NCBI GenBank assembly: GCA_900540535.1
Contig: UQGM01000003.1
Location: forward strand, 1-64,000
Length of the DNA: 64,000 nt
Origin: an uncultured Oscillospiraceae bacterium
GTDB taxonomy: Bacteria > Bacillota > Clostridia > Oscillospirales > Acutalibacteraceae
Direction of reading: 5' to 3'
The notes beneath the pieces are model-generated. The model saw only the letters and a list, made by a program, of their open reading frames with translations. It was not told where the DNA came from and did not search any database. Each line of letters begins with the position of its first letter. Position 1 is the first letter of the stretch. Below are positions 55,232-63,687 of this stretch, piece after piece. The translations under genes were made by a program, and so were the position numbers.

Positions 55232-56221
55232 TTAAAGGCAAGTCTTGCGAAGCTCTTCCCCGCTCTTCATTGAGAGATATGCAGGAGCAATATCAAAAAC
55301 AGTCTTGGCGCCTGTTACGCCCTCTTTTGCAAGACGAACTGCTGCTCTTGCATAGGCAACAAGGATGCTTGAAGTAAATTCGGGGTTTGAACCAAGCTTA
55401 AGAGAATACTCAACAATATGCTTTGTTTCGCCGTTTACACCGGTTGCACCGCTGCGGATAACAAATCCGCCGTGAGGAATACCGCTGTGGTCACGCTTGA
55501 GCTCTTCTTCGCTTATAAAGTGTACTGTGGTATCGTAGTCTGAAAAATAGTTGGGCATATTCTTGATTTCTGATTCGATTCTCTCTTTATCTGCACCCTC
55601 TTCAGCTACAACAAAGCACTCTCTTGTATGCTTTTCTCTTGTGGTAAGGTCAGGATTTTCACCGTTTCTTACTCTTTCCATTGCGCTCTCAACGGGAATT
55701 GTGTACTGCTTTGCATCCTTTACTCCGTCGATTCTGCGTATTGCATCGGAATGTCCCTGGCTTACGCCCTTGCCCCAGAAAGTATAATCCTTTCCGTCGG
55801 GGAGAATGCAGCTTCCGTAAAGTCTGTTAAGTGAAAACATTCCGGGATCCCAGCCCACAGATATGATTCCAACATTTCCGCCCTTTTTAGCTGCGGCATC
55901 AACATTTGCAAAATGCTCCGGAATTTTAGCATGTGTATCAAAGCTGTCAACTACACAGAAGTTTTCTGCATATTCAGGAGTCTGGACGGGCAAATCTGTT
56001 GCACTTCCGCCGCAGAGAATGAGAACATCAAGTTCACCTTTCATGCTGTTTATATCCTTAACAGAAAGAACCTTTGCGCTTTCAGTAAGAATCTTAAGAC
56101 TCTCAGGTGCTCTTCTTGTAAAAACAGCCTTAAGTTCCATATCAGGATTCTGTCTTATAGCAAGCTCTACGCCTCTGCCCAGGTTGCCATAACCCACAAT
56201 GCCTACTCTTGTTTTTGTCAT
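55232..56221 (-). CDS. ddh: meso-Diaminopimelate dehydrogenase
   Basis: NADP-dependent meso-DAP D-dehydrogenase (329 residues), making meso-DAP in one step from tetrahydrodipicolinate. The Rossmann start is TRVGIVGYGNLGRGVELAI, VFTRRAPESL binds the cofactor phosphate, LCGGSATDLP and WDPGMFSLNRLYG are typical of Ddh, and the substrate-binding FWGKGVSQGHSDAIRRIDG is intact. The ATG at 56221 has AGGGAG 8 nt upstream; a GTG three codons earlier would leave no room for it. It supplies DAP for peptidoglycan and lysine. It is monocistronic, divergent from trpB. Confidence 0.96.
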   Translation of the reverse strand: MTKTRVGIVGYGNLGRGVELAIRQNPDMELKAVFTRRAPESLKILTESAKVLSVKDINSMKGELDVLILCGGSATDLPVQTPEYAENFCVVDSFDTHAKIPEHFANVDAAAKKGGNVGIISVGWDPGMFSLNRLYGSCILPDGKDYTFWGKGVSQGHSDAIRRIDGVKDAKQYTIPVESAMERVRNGENPDLTTREKHTRECFVVAEEGADKERIESEIKNMPNYFSDYDTTVHFISEEELKRDHSGIPHGGFVIRSGATGVNGETKHIVEYSLKLGSNPEFTSSILVAYARAAVRLAKEGVTGAKTVFDIAPAYLSMKSGEELRKTCL

Positions 56222-56350
56222 ATCTGTCACTCCCTAAAATCTACTTATGAACATTTTATCATAGTTTTTTTATCAATAAAATAGTAAAATTTGCAGAAAT
56301 AGTCCCCACTAATCCAAAGGATTGTAGGAAAAGGGGAAGTTTTTTCTCTA

Positions 56351-56379
56351 TTGCAAACTTAGACATTATACGATATAAT
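56351..56379 (+). promoter_or_regulatory. Promoter of orphan trpB
   Basis: TTGCAA (56351-56356), 17-nt spacer, TATAAT (56374-56379). The leader is about 30 nt, leaving no room for a T-box or a trp leader peptide. Confidence 0.82.
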
Positions 56380-56414
56380 AAAATTGAAAAAATGTCTGCA
56401 AAAGGAGTTTTCAC

Positions 56415-57647
56415 ATGAATAAATATAGAGATTTTGATAATTATCTTAAAGAATTCCCGACACCCGACGGCAGATACGGCGAATACGGCGGACAGTACCT
56501 GCCGGACGAGCTTCTCCCCGCTTTCAAGGAGATAGATGAGGCTTATGAGGAAATCTGCCACAGCGCTCAGTTTATCAGCGAACTGAGAAGAATCCGCAAG
56601 GAGTTCCAGGGCAGACCCACTCCCGTTTACCACTGCGAAAGACTTTCAAGAAAAATCAGCCGCTGCCAGATTTATCTTAAGAGAGAAGACCTCAACCATA
56701 CAGGCGCTCACAAGCTCAACCACTGCATGGGCGAAGGACTTCTGGCTAAATATATGGGCAAAAAGAAGATCATTGCTGAAACGGGCGCAGGTCAGCACGG
56801 CGTTGCCCTTGCCACTGCAGCAGCATATTTCGGACTCGAGTGTGACATCTACATGGGTGAAGTCGACATTGCAAAGCAGCATCCCAACGTTGTACGTATG
56901 AAGATGCTCGGCGCAAGAGTTATTCCCGTAACTCACGGTCTCAAAACCCTTAAAGAAGCAGTTGACGCAGCTTTCGACGCTTATCTGAGAGAGTATAAGG
57001 ATGCCATTTACTGTATCGGCTCCGTTGTCGGACCTCATCCCTTCCCGAAAATGGTAAGAGATTTCCAGTCCGTACTGGGATTTGAGGCAAGAGAGCAGTT
57101 CCTCGAAATGACAGGCATTCTCCCCGACGCTGTTACAGCAGCTGTAGGCGGCGGTTCAAACTCCATGGGTATGTTCTCAGCTTTCCTTGCTGATCCCGTT
57201 GAAATTTACGGCGTTGAGCCTCTCGGCAAGGGTCACGGAATCGGTGAGCACGCAGCTTCCATTACATATGGTAAGAAGGGCATTCTTCACGGCTTTGAAA
57301 GCTATCTGCTCCAGGATGAGAAAGGTGAACCCCTCCCCGTTTACTCTATTGCCAGCGGACTCGATTATCCCGCAGTAGGACCGGAGCACGCTTATCTCCA
57401 TGATGTCGGCAGAGTTAAGTATACATATGTTGACGATGAAGAGGCAATGAGAGCATTCTTCATGCTCAGCCGCTATGAGGGCATCATTCCCGCAATCGAA
57501 AGCTCTCACGCTCTTGCATATGCAATGAGGTATGCTGAGGAAAAAGGTACAGGTTCAATTCTTGTATGTCTTTCCGGCAGAGGCGATAAGGATATAGACT
57601 ATGTATATGAGAAATACGGCTGCGGAGAGAAATTCAACCTTGACTGA
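56415..57647 (+). CDS. trpB: Tryptophan synthase beta-like protein, stand-alone
   Basis: TrpB of 410 residues, a PLP enzyme that joins indole and serine to make tryptophan. PTPVYHCERLS and KREDLNHTGAHKLNH carry the PLP Lys (K100; the usual form is HKINN), ETGAGQHGVA holds the catalytic Glu, GGGSNSMG binds the phosphate, and GSVVGPHPFP is intact. AAAAGGAG precedes the ATG. No trpA or other trp gene is adjacent and it has its own promoter, so it probably salvages free indole. The unusual NH after HKL and an altered region at about 270-300 suggest a divergent subgroup. Confidence 0.92.
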   Translation: MNKYRDFDNYLKEFPTPDGRYGEYGGQYLPDELLPAFKEIDEAYEEICHSAQFISELRRIRKEFQGRPTPVYHCERLSRKISRCQIYLKREDLNHTGAHKLNHCMGEGLLAKYMGKKKIIAETGAGQHGVALATAAAYFGLECDIYMGEVDIAKQHPNVVRMKMLGARVIPVTHGLKTLKEAVDAAFDAYLREYKDAIYCIGSVVGPHPFPKMVRDFQSVLGFEAREQFLEMTGILPDAVTAAVGGGSNSMGMFSAFLADPVEIYGVEPLGKGHGIGEHAASITYGKKGILHGFESYLLQDEKGEPLPVYSIASGLDYPAVGPEHAYLHDVGRVKYTYVDDEEAMRAFFMLSRYEGIIPAIESSHALAYAMRYAEEKGTGSILVCLSGRGDKDIDYVYEKYGCGEKFNLD

Positions 57648-57776
57648 TTTTACTCCGAGTATAATTATTCCTTTTAAATATACTAAGAGCAATTGACTGT
57701 GTTTCACAGAGAAAAAATATAAATTGTTCAAAAGCTTTTACATAGGCTTTAAAGCCCCATTGTCCATAATAGCTTT

Positions 57777-57810
57777 ACACCGTATACCTAAATGGTATGC
57801 GGTGTTTTTT
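57777..57810 (+). terminator. Rho-independent terminator
   Basis: ACACCG-ATACC/GGTAT-CGGTGT with loop TAAAT and six Ts, 130 nt past the trpB stop. The gap from 57648 to 57967 holds no other feature I can support. Confidence 0.85.
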
Positions 57811-57967
57811 ATTTCCATAAATTTACAGTTCCAAAAATTACACCTTTATATACTTTCAAAAATATGCAAAACGCAGAAATCAGCAAATTTCGATGTTTTG
57901 GGTTTTACAAATGATTACTCTGGGTTTATAATGTGTGATTGGAAAATTAAATAAGGGGGAATGTTCA

Positions 57968-59320
57968 ATGGGAAGAGAACTGACTGAAGGTAAGCCCGGT
58001 AAGGTGCTTGTGAGGTTTTCCATACCTCTTTTTGTCAGCGTAATCTTTCAGCAGCTTTACAACATTGCCGACAGTATGATCGCAGGCGTTTTCGCCGGTG
58101 AGGATGCCCTTTCGGCGGTTGGAGCTTCATACCCCATTACCATGATCTTCATGGCCGTGGCGGTAGGCAGCAGCATAGGCTGTACAGTAGTTATTTCAAG
58201 ATTTTTCGGCAGCGGAAGCTACGAAAAGGTTAAAACCGCCTCCTATACAACGCTTATATCAGGCCTTGTACTTTCGGTAGTTTTAACTATTGCAGGTTTG
58301 CTTACTTCTGAGCCTCTTTTGAGAATGCTGAAAACCCCTGACAATATTTTCGAGGACGGAAAGCTTTACCTTAACATCTACGTTTGGGGACTCACCTTTC
58401 TGTTCATCTACAACCTTGTGACAGGTATATTTACCTCACTGGGCGATTCAAAAACGCCGCTTTACTTTCTCATAGGTTCATCCTTGGGAAACATCGTCCT
58501 TGACTACATATTTGTAGTATTTTTCTACATGGGCGTTGCAGGCGTTGCGTGGGCAACATTTATAGCACAGGGTATATCATGTATCCTTGCAGTTATCACT
58601 CTGTTCTTCCGATTAAAAGGACTTGAGTGCGTGGGAAAAGTTCCGAAGTTTTCCTTTGTGATGCTTAAAAAGATTGCAGCAATTGCAGTTCCCAGCATAT
58701 TGCAGCAAAGCTTTGTATCAGTCGGAAACATCTTTATTCAGGGACTTGTAAACGGATTCGGTTCATCGGTTATCGCCGGATATTCGGCAGCGGTGAAGAT
58801 GAACACCTTTGCAATCACTTCATTCACCACTCTTGCAAACGGTCTTTCAACCTTTACTTCACAGAATCTCGGCGCAGGAAAACCCGAGCGTGTTAAAAGC
58901 GGATTCCGTGCAGGTTCACTTATGGCGCTGGTTGTGGCGCTGCCCTTCTTCCTGGTCTTCTTCTTCGGTGCAGAACCGATGATAAACGCCTTTATAAAGG
59001 ATGCCAGCGAACAGGCAGTAACTGCCGGAACGGAATTTTTCAGAATAGTTTCACCTTTCTACTTCATCATCTGTATAAAACTCATGGCGGACGGTGTTCT
59101 CAGAGGTGCAGGCTCTATGGTCTGCTTTATGATAGCCACATTCTCCGATCTGCTTCTGAGAGTAATACTCGCCTTCGTGTTCGCCTCATTTATGGGCTCA
59201 ACGGGTATCTGGACATCATGGCCCGTAGGCTGGACTGTGGCGGCAATACTTTCCGTTATCTTCTATCTTTCGGGAACATGGAAAAAGAAATATCTCAAAG
59301 ACACAGAACAGATACAGTAA
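57968..59320 (+). CDS. MATE-family efflux transporter
   Basis: A 450-residue MATE antiporter (NorM/DinF-type) with 12 helices. The N-terminal GKVLVRFSIPLFVSVIFQQLYNIADSMIAGVFAG and the matching second half VPSILQQSFVSVGNIFIQGLVNGFG show the internal pseudo-repeat; GASYPITMIFMAVAVG and NGLSTFTSQNLGAGKPERV are family segments. Members expel cationic drugs or metabolites using a sodium or proton gradient; the substrate is unknown. GGGGGAA lies upstream of the ATG at 57968; the longer ORF from 57935 has no ribosome binding site. Confidence 0.93.
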   Translation: MGRELTEGKPGKVLVRFSIPLFVSVIFQQLYNIADSMIAGVFAGEDALSAVGASYPITMIFMAVAVGSSIGCTVVISRFFGSGSYEKVKTASYTTLISGLVLSVVLTIAGLLTSEPLLRMLKTPDNIFEDGKLYLNIYVWGLTFLFIYNLVTGIFTSLGDSKTPLYFLIGSSLGNIVLDYIFVVFFYMGVAGVAWATFIAQGISCILAVITLFFRLKGLECVGKVPKFSFVMLKKIAAIAVPSILQQSFVSVGNIFIQGLVNGFGSSVIAGYSAAVKMNTFAITSFTTLANGLSTFTSQNLGAGKPERVKSGFRAGSLMALVVALPFFLVFFFGAEPMINAFIKDASEQAVTAGTEFFRIVSPFYFIICIKLMADGVLRGAGSMVCFMIATFSDLLLRVILAFVFASFMGSTGIWTSWPVGWTVAAILSVIFYLSGTWKKKYLKDTEQIQ

Positions 59321-59328
59321 AACATATC

Positions 59329-59361
59329 AAAGGAAAGAATCTTTGGATTCTTTCCTTTTTT
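59329..59361 (+). terminator. Rho-independent terminator
   Basis: Perfect 13-bp stem AAAGGAAAGAATC/GATTCTTTCCTTT with loop TTTG, after the MATE gene. Confidence 0.95.
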
Positions 59362-59435
59362 ATTTACCTTTAAAGTGGAAAATTTCTTTAAGCTGTGTTA
59401 TATTTGCTTTGACAAATAGCCGAAAGGAGAAAACA

Positions 59436-60044
59436 ATGGATATAGTCGATAAGATGAAAAGCGGAAAAGTTTATTATCCTACCGATCCGGAGCTTGAAGC
59501 AAAACAGCGTGAGTGTCTCGAAATACTTTACGATTACAATATGACCCGTCCGGGAGAAATCGAAAAAAGAGAGGAAATACTCAAAAAGCTTTTGGGCGAT
59601 GTGGGAGAAGGATGCTACCTTGAGCCTCCATTCCACGCCAACTGGGGAAAACATACTCATATGGGAGATTATGTTTACGCAAACTTTAATCTCACCCTTG
59701 TAGATGACACTGATATATTCATCGGAAATAACGTCATGTTTGCGCCCAATGTTACAGTTGCCACTGCGGGACATCCCATACATCCCGAGCTTCGCAGAAA
59801 AGCTGCTCAGTTCAATATTCCCGTAAAAATCGGGAACAATGTCTGGATCGGCGCAAACGCCGTTATCCTGCCGGGAGTCACAATCGGTGACAATACGGTA
59901 ATCGGAGCAGGAAGCGTTGTTACAAAGGATATCCCGGCAAATGTTGTGGCTGTCGGAAATCCCTGCCGTGTAATGCGTCCCATAAGCGAAAGGGACATGG
60001 AATATTACTTCAAAAATAGGAAAATAGACTTTGAAAACCTATAA
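59436..60044 (+). CDS. Sugar O-acetyltransferase (LacA/Maa family)
   Basis: Left-handed beta-helix acetyltransferase of 202 residues. The N-terminal Mac domain (DKMKSGKVYYPTDPELEAKQRECLEIL, about residues 5-60) is followed by hexapeptide repeats (IGNNVMFAPNVTVATAGHPIH with catalytic His, IGNNVWIGANAVILPGVTIG, IGAGSVVTKDIP). Such enzymes transfer acetyl from CoA to maltose, galactosides or related sugars. The ATG at 59436 has AAAGGAG upstream. It is monocistronic, between the MATE and ileS genes, with a terminator on each side. Confidence 0.93.
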   Translation: MDIVDKMKSGKVYYPTDPELEAKQRECLEILYDYNMTRPGEIEKREEILKKLLGDVGEGCYLEPPFHANWGKHTHMGDYVYANFNLTLVDDTDIFIGNNVMFAPNVTVATAGHPIHPELRRKAAQFNIPVKIGNNVWIGANAVILPGVTIGDNTVIGAGSVVTKDIPANVVAVGNPCRVMRPISERDMEYYFKNRKIDFENL

Positions 60045-60050
60045 TTTTAC

Positions 60051-60077
60051 CGCCGGACCTAAAATCCGGCGTTTTTT
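60051..60077 (+). terminator. Rho-independent terminator
   Basis: CGCCGGA/TCCGGCG with a 7-nt loop and six Ts. Confidence 0.92.
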
Positions 60078-60110
60078 CTCAGCTTTATATTATAGTATAG
60101 CAAAAATTCC

Positions 60111-60139
60111 TTGCATTGGCTTTTTGCTGTGTGTATAAT
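60111..60139 (+). promoter_or_regulatory. Promoter of ileS
   Basis: TTGCAT (60111-60116), 17-nt spacer, TATAAT (60134-60139). The leader is about 45 nt, too short for a T-box. Confidence 0.82.
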
Positions 60140-60188
60140 ATACTCATATTGTTATGATTATTTATAATCAGATTTGGAGGTCACCGAA

Positions 60189-63100
60189 TTGGCTGAATCA
60201 GAAAAAAATTTCTTTATCCAAATGGAACATGATGTCATGGACTTTTGGGAAAAGGAAGAATGCTTTAAAAAGCTTAAGAAAAAAAATGCAGGACATGAAC
60301 GTTTTCGTTTTCTTGACGGCCCTATAACGGCTAACAACCCCATGGGTATTCACCACGCTTGGGGCAGAAGTCTTAAAGATATTTTCATTCGTTACAAGGC
60401 TCTTAACGGTTATGACTGCCGCTGCCAGAACGGCTTTGACTCACAGGGACTGTGGGTTGAGGTTGAGGTAGAAAAAGAGCTCGGCTTCAAGACAAAGAAA
60501 GACATCGAAGAGTATGGTATGGACAAGTTCACCCGCAAGTGCGTTGACAGAGTTAAGCACTTTTCGGGCATCATCACTGAGCAGTCAAAAAGACTTGGTC
60601 AGTGGATGGACTGGGACAACTCCTACTACACCAACACAGACAAGAACATCGGCGGAATCTGGCATTTCCTGAAGGTCTGCGACGACCACGGCTGGATTCA
60701 GAGAGAATATAAGCCCATGCCTTGGTGTCCCCGCTGCGGAACATCACTTTCAGAGCACGAGATGACAGGCTCCTACAAGATGCTTACTCATAACTCAGTG
60801 TTCTTTAAGCTTCCCGTTCCCGCTCTCGGATGCAAAATCATCGCATGGACAACAACCCCCTGGACACTTTCTTCAAACGTAGCCCTTGCAGTTAACCCCG
60901 ACATTGACTATGTTGAAGTAAAGGTTAAGAGCGACGAGCAGCACGTAATCCTCGCTAAGAACGCTATCAAATACCTTGAGGACGATAAGCTTGAGGTTAT
61001 AAGAGGATTTAAGGGCTCAGAGCTTGTAGGTCTCGACTATGAAACCTGCTTCCCCGAAATCGAGGCTCAGCAGGGCTTTGATCATAAGATCGTTGCATGG
61101 GAAGATGTTGACGCTGACGAAGGTACAGGCGTTGTTCATATCGCTCCCGGCTGCGGTGTTGAGGACTATGAATTAGGTCTCCGCCTTGGTCTTCCCCAGA
61201 TTATGCCCGTTGACGATATGGGTATTTTCCTTCCCAAATTCGGCTGGTTCACAGGCAAGGACAGCCACGACGTTGCTCCCGAGGTTTTCGACCGTCTTGA
61301 AAAAGCCGGAAAACTCTATAAAGTTAAACCCCACGAGCACAGCTATCCCGTTTGCTGGCGCTGCAAGTCAGAAGTTATCTTCCGTCTTGTTCCCGCATGG
61401 TACATCCGTACAGATGAAATCCGTCCGAAGCTCATTGAAGCAGCTTCAAAGGTAAAGTGGGAGCCTGAATCAAACGGCAAACGTATGAATGACTGGCTCA
61501 ACAACATGGGCGACTGGAACATTTCCCGTAAACGTTACTACGGTATGCCCCTTCCCTTCTATCCCTGTGAGGACTGCGGTCACGTTACAGTTATCGGCTC
61601 AAAGGCTGAACTGAAAGAAAAGGCTGTTAACCCCGAACTAGTTGACGCTCTTCCCGAAATGCACCGTCCCTGGATTGACGAAATCAAGATTAAGTGCCCC
61701 CACTGCGGCAAGGAGATTTCAAGAGTTACAGAGATCGGTGACGTTTGGCTTGATGCCGGTATCGTTCCCTTCTCAACATTCGGATATTTCGATGACAAAG
61801 AGGAATGGCGCAAGAATTTCCCTGCTGAATGGGTTACAGAGATGCGTGAGCAGGTTCGTCTGTGGTTCTATTCAATGCTCTTTATGAGTACAGTTCTTGA
61901 GGGCGTTGCTCCCTATGAGCGTGTACTTTCCTATAACACAGTTGTTGCTGAGGACGGCTCCAAGTTCTCAAAGACAGGCTTCATGATTAAGTTTGACGAG
62001 GCTGCTGAGAAGATCGGCGCTGATACAGTCCGTTACCTCTATGCAGGCGCTCCTGTTGCCAACGACGTTCGTTTCGGCTTCAACCTTGGCGACGAGGCAA
62101 GAAGAAAGCTCCTCGGTTTCTGGAATATCTATACTTTCTTCGACACCTATGCACAGCTTGATAAGCCCAACTTCGACAACTATACAGTTGACAAGAACGC
62201 ACTTACACCTATCGACCGCTGGATGGTAATCCGCACAAATGACTTCATCCGCAAGGCAACAGCTTACATGGATGACTACAAGGCATATTCACTTGTAAAG
62301 GAATTTGAAGTATTCGTTGACGATATTTCCAACTGGTACATCCGCCTTAACCGCCGCCGTTTCTGGAAAACAGACGACGACAGCGACAAGATGGTTGCTT
62401 ACTGGACACTGTTCAACGCTCTTCTTACCTGCGTAAAGGTTATGGCTCCCATCATTCCCTTTATGACAGAGCACATCTGGCAGAAGCTTGTAAGAAACGT
62501 TATGCCCTCGGCTCCTCTCTCAGTTCATCTGAGCGACTGGCCGAAGCCTCTTGAGGGATTTGAGGATGACGGTATCATCGAGCAGACAGCTCTTGCAAGA
62601 GGACTTATTGCAAACGCAATGCGTCTTAGAAACGAGCATCAGCTTAAAGTTCGTCAGCCCCTTGCAAAGCTTTACATCTGCTGTGACGACGAAACAAAGG
62701 CAAAGCTTGCCGTTTCCGAGAAGAATATTCTTGACGAGCTCAACATCAAAGAGGCTCAGTATATTTCCGACGTTTCCGTTCTTGAGGACTTCTACCTTAC
62801 AGTTAACTTCAAAGCTGCCGGTGCAGTTCTCAAGCAGAATGTAAACAAGATGAAGGCAACTCTTGAGGGACTTTCAGCAGAGGAAATGGCAGCTCTTGTT
62901 GAAAACGTAAAGGCAGGCAAGGCAACAGCTGTTCCCGGCTGGGACGGCGAATATGACGCCAACCTCTTTAACCTCCAGTCAAAGACCAAGGAAGGCATTG
63001 TATCCTGCGACTGCGGCGACGGAATCATCATCGCTCTCGATGTTGTAATCACACCTCAGCTTCGCAAAGAGGGTATCGTAAGAGACGTTATCCGTCAGTG

Positions 63101-63326
63101 CCAGCTTCTTCGTAAAGAGGCAGGATATCAGGTCGAGCAGAGAATCAAGGCTTATGTTTTCAGCTCTGATGCAGTTGTAATGGAAGCTGCCGAGGAAATG
63201 AAGGCTCATATGGCAAACGAACTTCTTGCCGATGAGGTTATTCTTTCAGCTCCCGCAAATTGCGACCTTACAAAGGACGTTGAAGCTTCTGACGCCACTG
63301 TTTCAATCGGTGTTGTAAAGGCTTAA
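60189..63326 (+). CDS. ileS: Isoleucyl-tRNA synthetase with GIHH signature (IleRS2-like)
   Basis: A class Ia synthetase of 1045 residues that charges tRNA-Ile. The start is TTG 60189 with GGAGG 8 nt upstream. The first signature, HIGH in most IleRS, reads GIHH here (residues 53-56, TANNPMGIHHAWG), an exchange of His and Gly known in a subset of IleRS2 enzymes and linked to very high mupirocin tolerance. The second signature reads KFSKT (592-596) instead of KMSKS. The editing domain (WTTTPWTLSSN) and two Cys pairs (CPRCG, CPHCG) are present. It is the only tRNA synthetase in the window and is monocistronic. Confidence 0.95.
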   Translation: MAESEKNFFIQMEHDVMDFWEKEECFKKLKKKNAGHERFRFLDGPITANNPMGIHHAWGRSLKDIFIRYKALNGYDCRCQNGFDSQGLWVEVEVEKELGFKTKKDIEEYGMDKFTRKCVDRVKHFSGIITEQSKRLGQWMDWDNSYYTNTDKNIGGIWHFLKVCDDHGWIQREYKPMPWCPRCGTSLSEHEMTGSYKMLTHNSVFFKLPVPALGCKIIAWTTTPWTLSSNVALAVNPDIDYVEVKVKSDEQHVILAKNAIKYLEDDKLEVIRGFKGSELVGLDYETCFPEIEAQQGFDHKIVAWEDVDADEGTGVVHIAPGCGVEDYELGLRLGLPQIMPVDDMGIFLPKFGWFTGKDSHDVAPEVFDRLEKAGKLYKVKPHEHSYPVCWRCKSEVIFRLVPAWYIRTDEIRPKLIEAASKVKWEPESNGKRMNDWLNNMGDWNISRKRYYGMPLPFYPCEDCGHVTVIGSKAELKEKAVNPELVDALPEMHRPWIDEIKIKCPHCGKEISRVTEIGDVWLDAGIVPFSTFGYFDDKEEWRKNFPAEWVTEMREQVRLWFYSMLFMSTVLEGVAPYERVLSYNTVVAEDGSKFSKTGFMIKFDEAAEKIGADTVRYLYAGAPVANDVRFGFNLGDEARRKLLGFWNIYTFFDTYAQLDKPNFDNYTVDKNALTPIDRWMVIRTNDFIRKATAYMDDYKAYSLVKEFEVFVDDISNWYIRLNRRRFWKTDDDSDKMVAYWTLFNALLTCVKVMAPIIPFMTEHIWQKLVRNVMPSAPLSVHLSDWPKPLEGFEDDGIIEQTALARGLIANAMRLRNEHQLKVRQPLAKLYICCDDETKAKLAVSEKNILDELNIKEAQYISDVSVLEDFYLTVNFKAAGAVLKQNVNKMKATLEGLSAEEMAALVENVKAGKATAVPGWDGEYDANLFNLQSKTKEGIVSCDCGDGIIIALDVVITPQLRKEGIVRDVIRQCQLLRKEAGYQVEQRIKAYVFSSDAVVMEAAEEMKAHMANELLADEVILSAPANCDLTKDVEASDATVSIGVVKA

Positions 63327-63348
63327 TCGAAATAGAAGATAAAAGCAG

Positions 63349-63381
63349 AACCTCCCCGGAGATAATCCGAGGAGGTTTTTT
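63349..63381 (+). terminator. Rho-independent terminator of ileS
   Basis: AACCTCC-CGGA/TCCG-GGAGGTT with loop GATAA and six Ts. Confidence 0.93.
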
Positions 63382-63394
63382 GTTGATGTTTTGA

Positions 63395-63600
63395 TAAGAT
63401 AATAAGATATGCAAACAAGCAAAGCTTGTCGGGGAACCCCTTGATAGGGTTCCCCACATAAAAACAGTCCACCGGACTGTTTTTCCTCCCCTCCTGATCT
63501 TATTAAGGTAAAGGAATTTCGTCATCTGCGGATGACGAGGATGGGCTTTGCCCCTCCACCCCACAACCTTTTGTAAAAGGTTGACGAAAACTTTAATGTG
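63395..63600. repeat. Structured intergenic element with six hairpins
   Basis: Successive inverted repeats: CAAGC/GCTTG (63416-63428), GGGGAACCC/GGGTTCCCC (63431-63455), AAAACAGTCC/GGACTGTTTT (63461-63483), CGTCATC/GATGACG (63520-63537), GGGC/GCCC (63544-63554) and CAACCTTTT/AAAAGGTTG (63564-63583). No ORF is supported. The density of palindromes suggests a repeated intergenic element or a structured RNA. Confidence 0.65.
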
Positions 63601-63642
63601 TGTTACAAGCAGATTAAAAAGCTAGAAGCAAATTCAATTCAA

Positions 63643-63669
63643 AACGGCGCAGGAAAATCCTGCGCCGTT
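63643..63669 (-). terminator. Terminator of the Gfo/Idh/MocA-family gene
   Basis: Perfect 12-bp stem AACGGCGCAGGA/TCCTGCGCCGTT, followed by TTTT on the minus strand. Confidence 0.88.
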
Positions 63670-63687
63670 AATTGCTTACATATTCTC

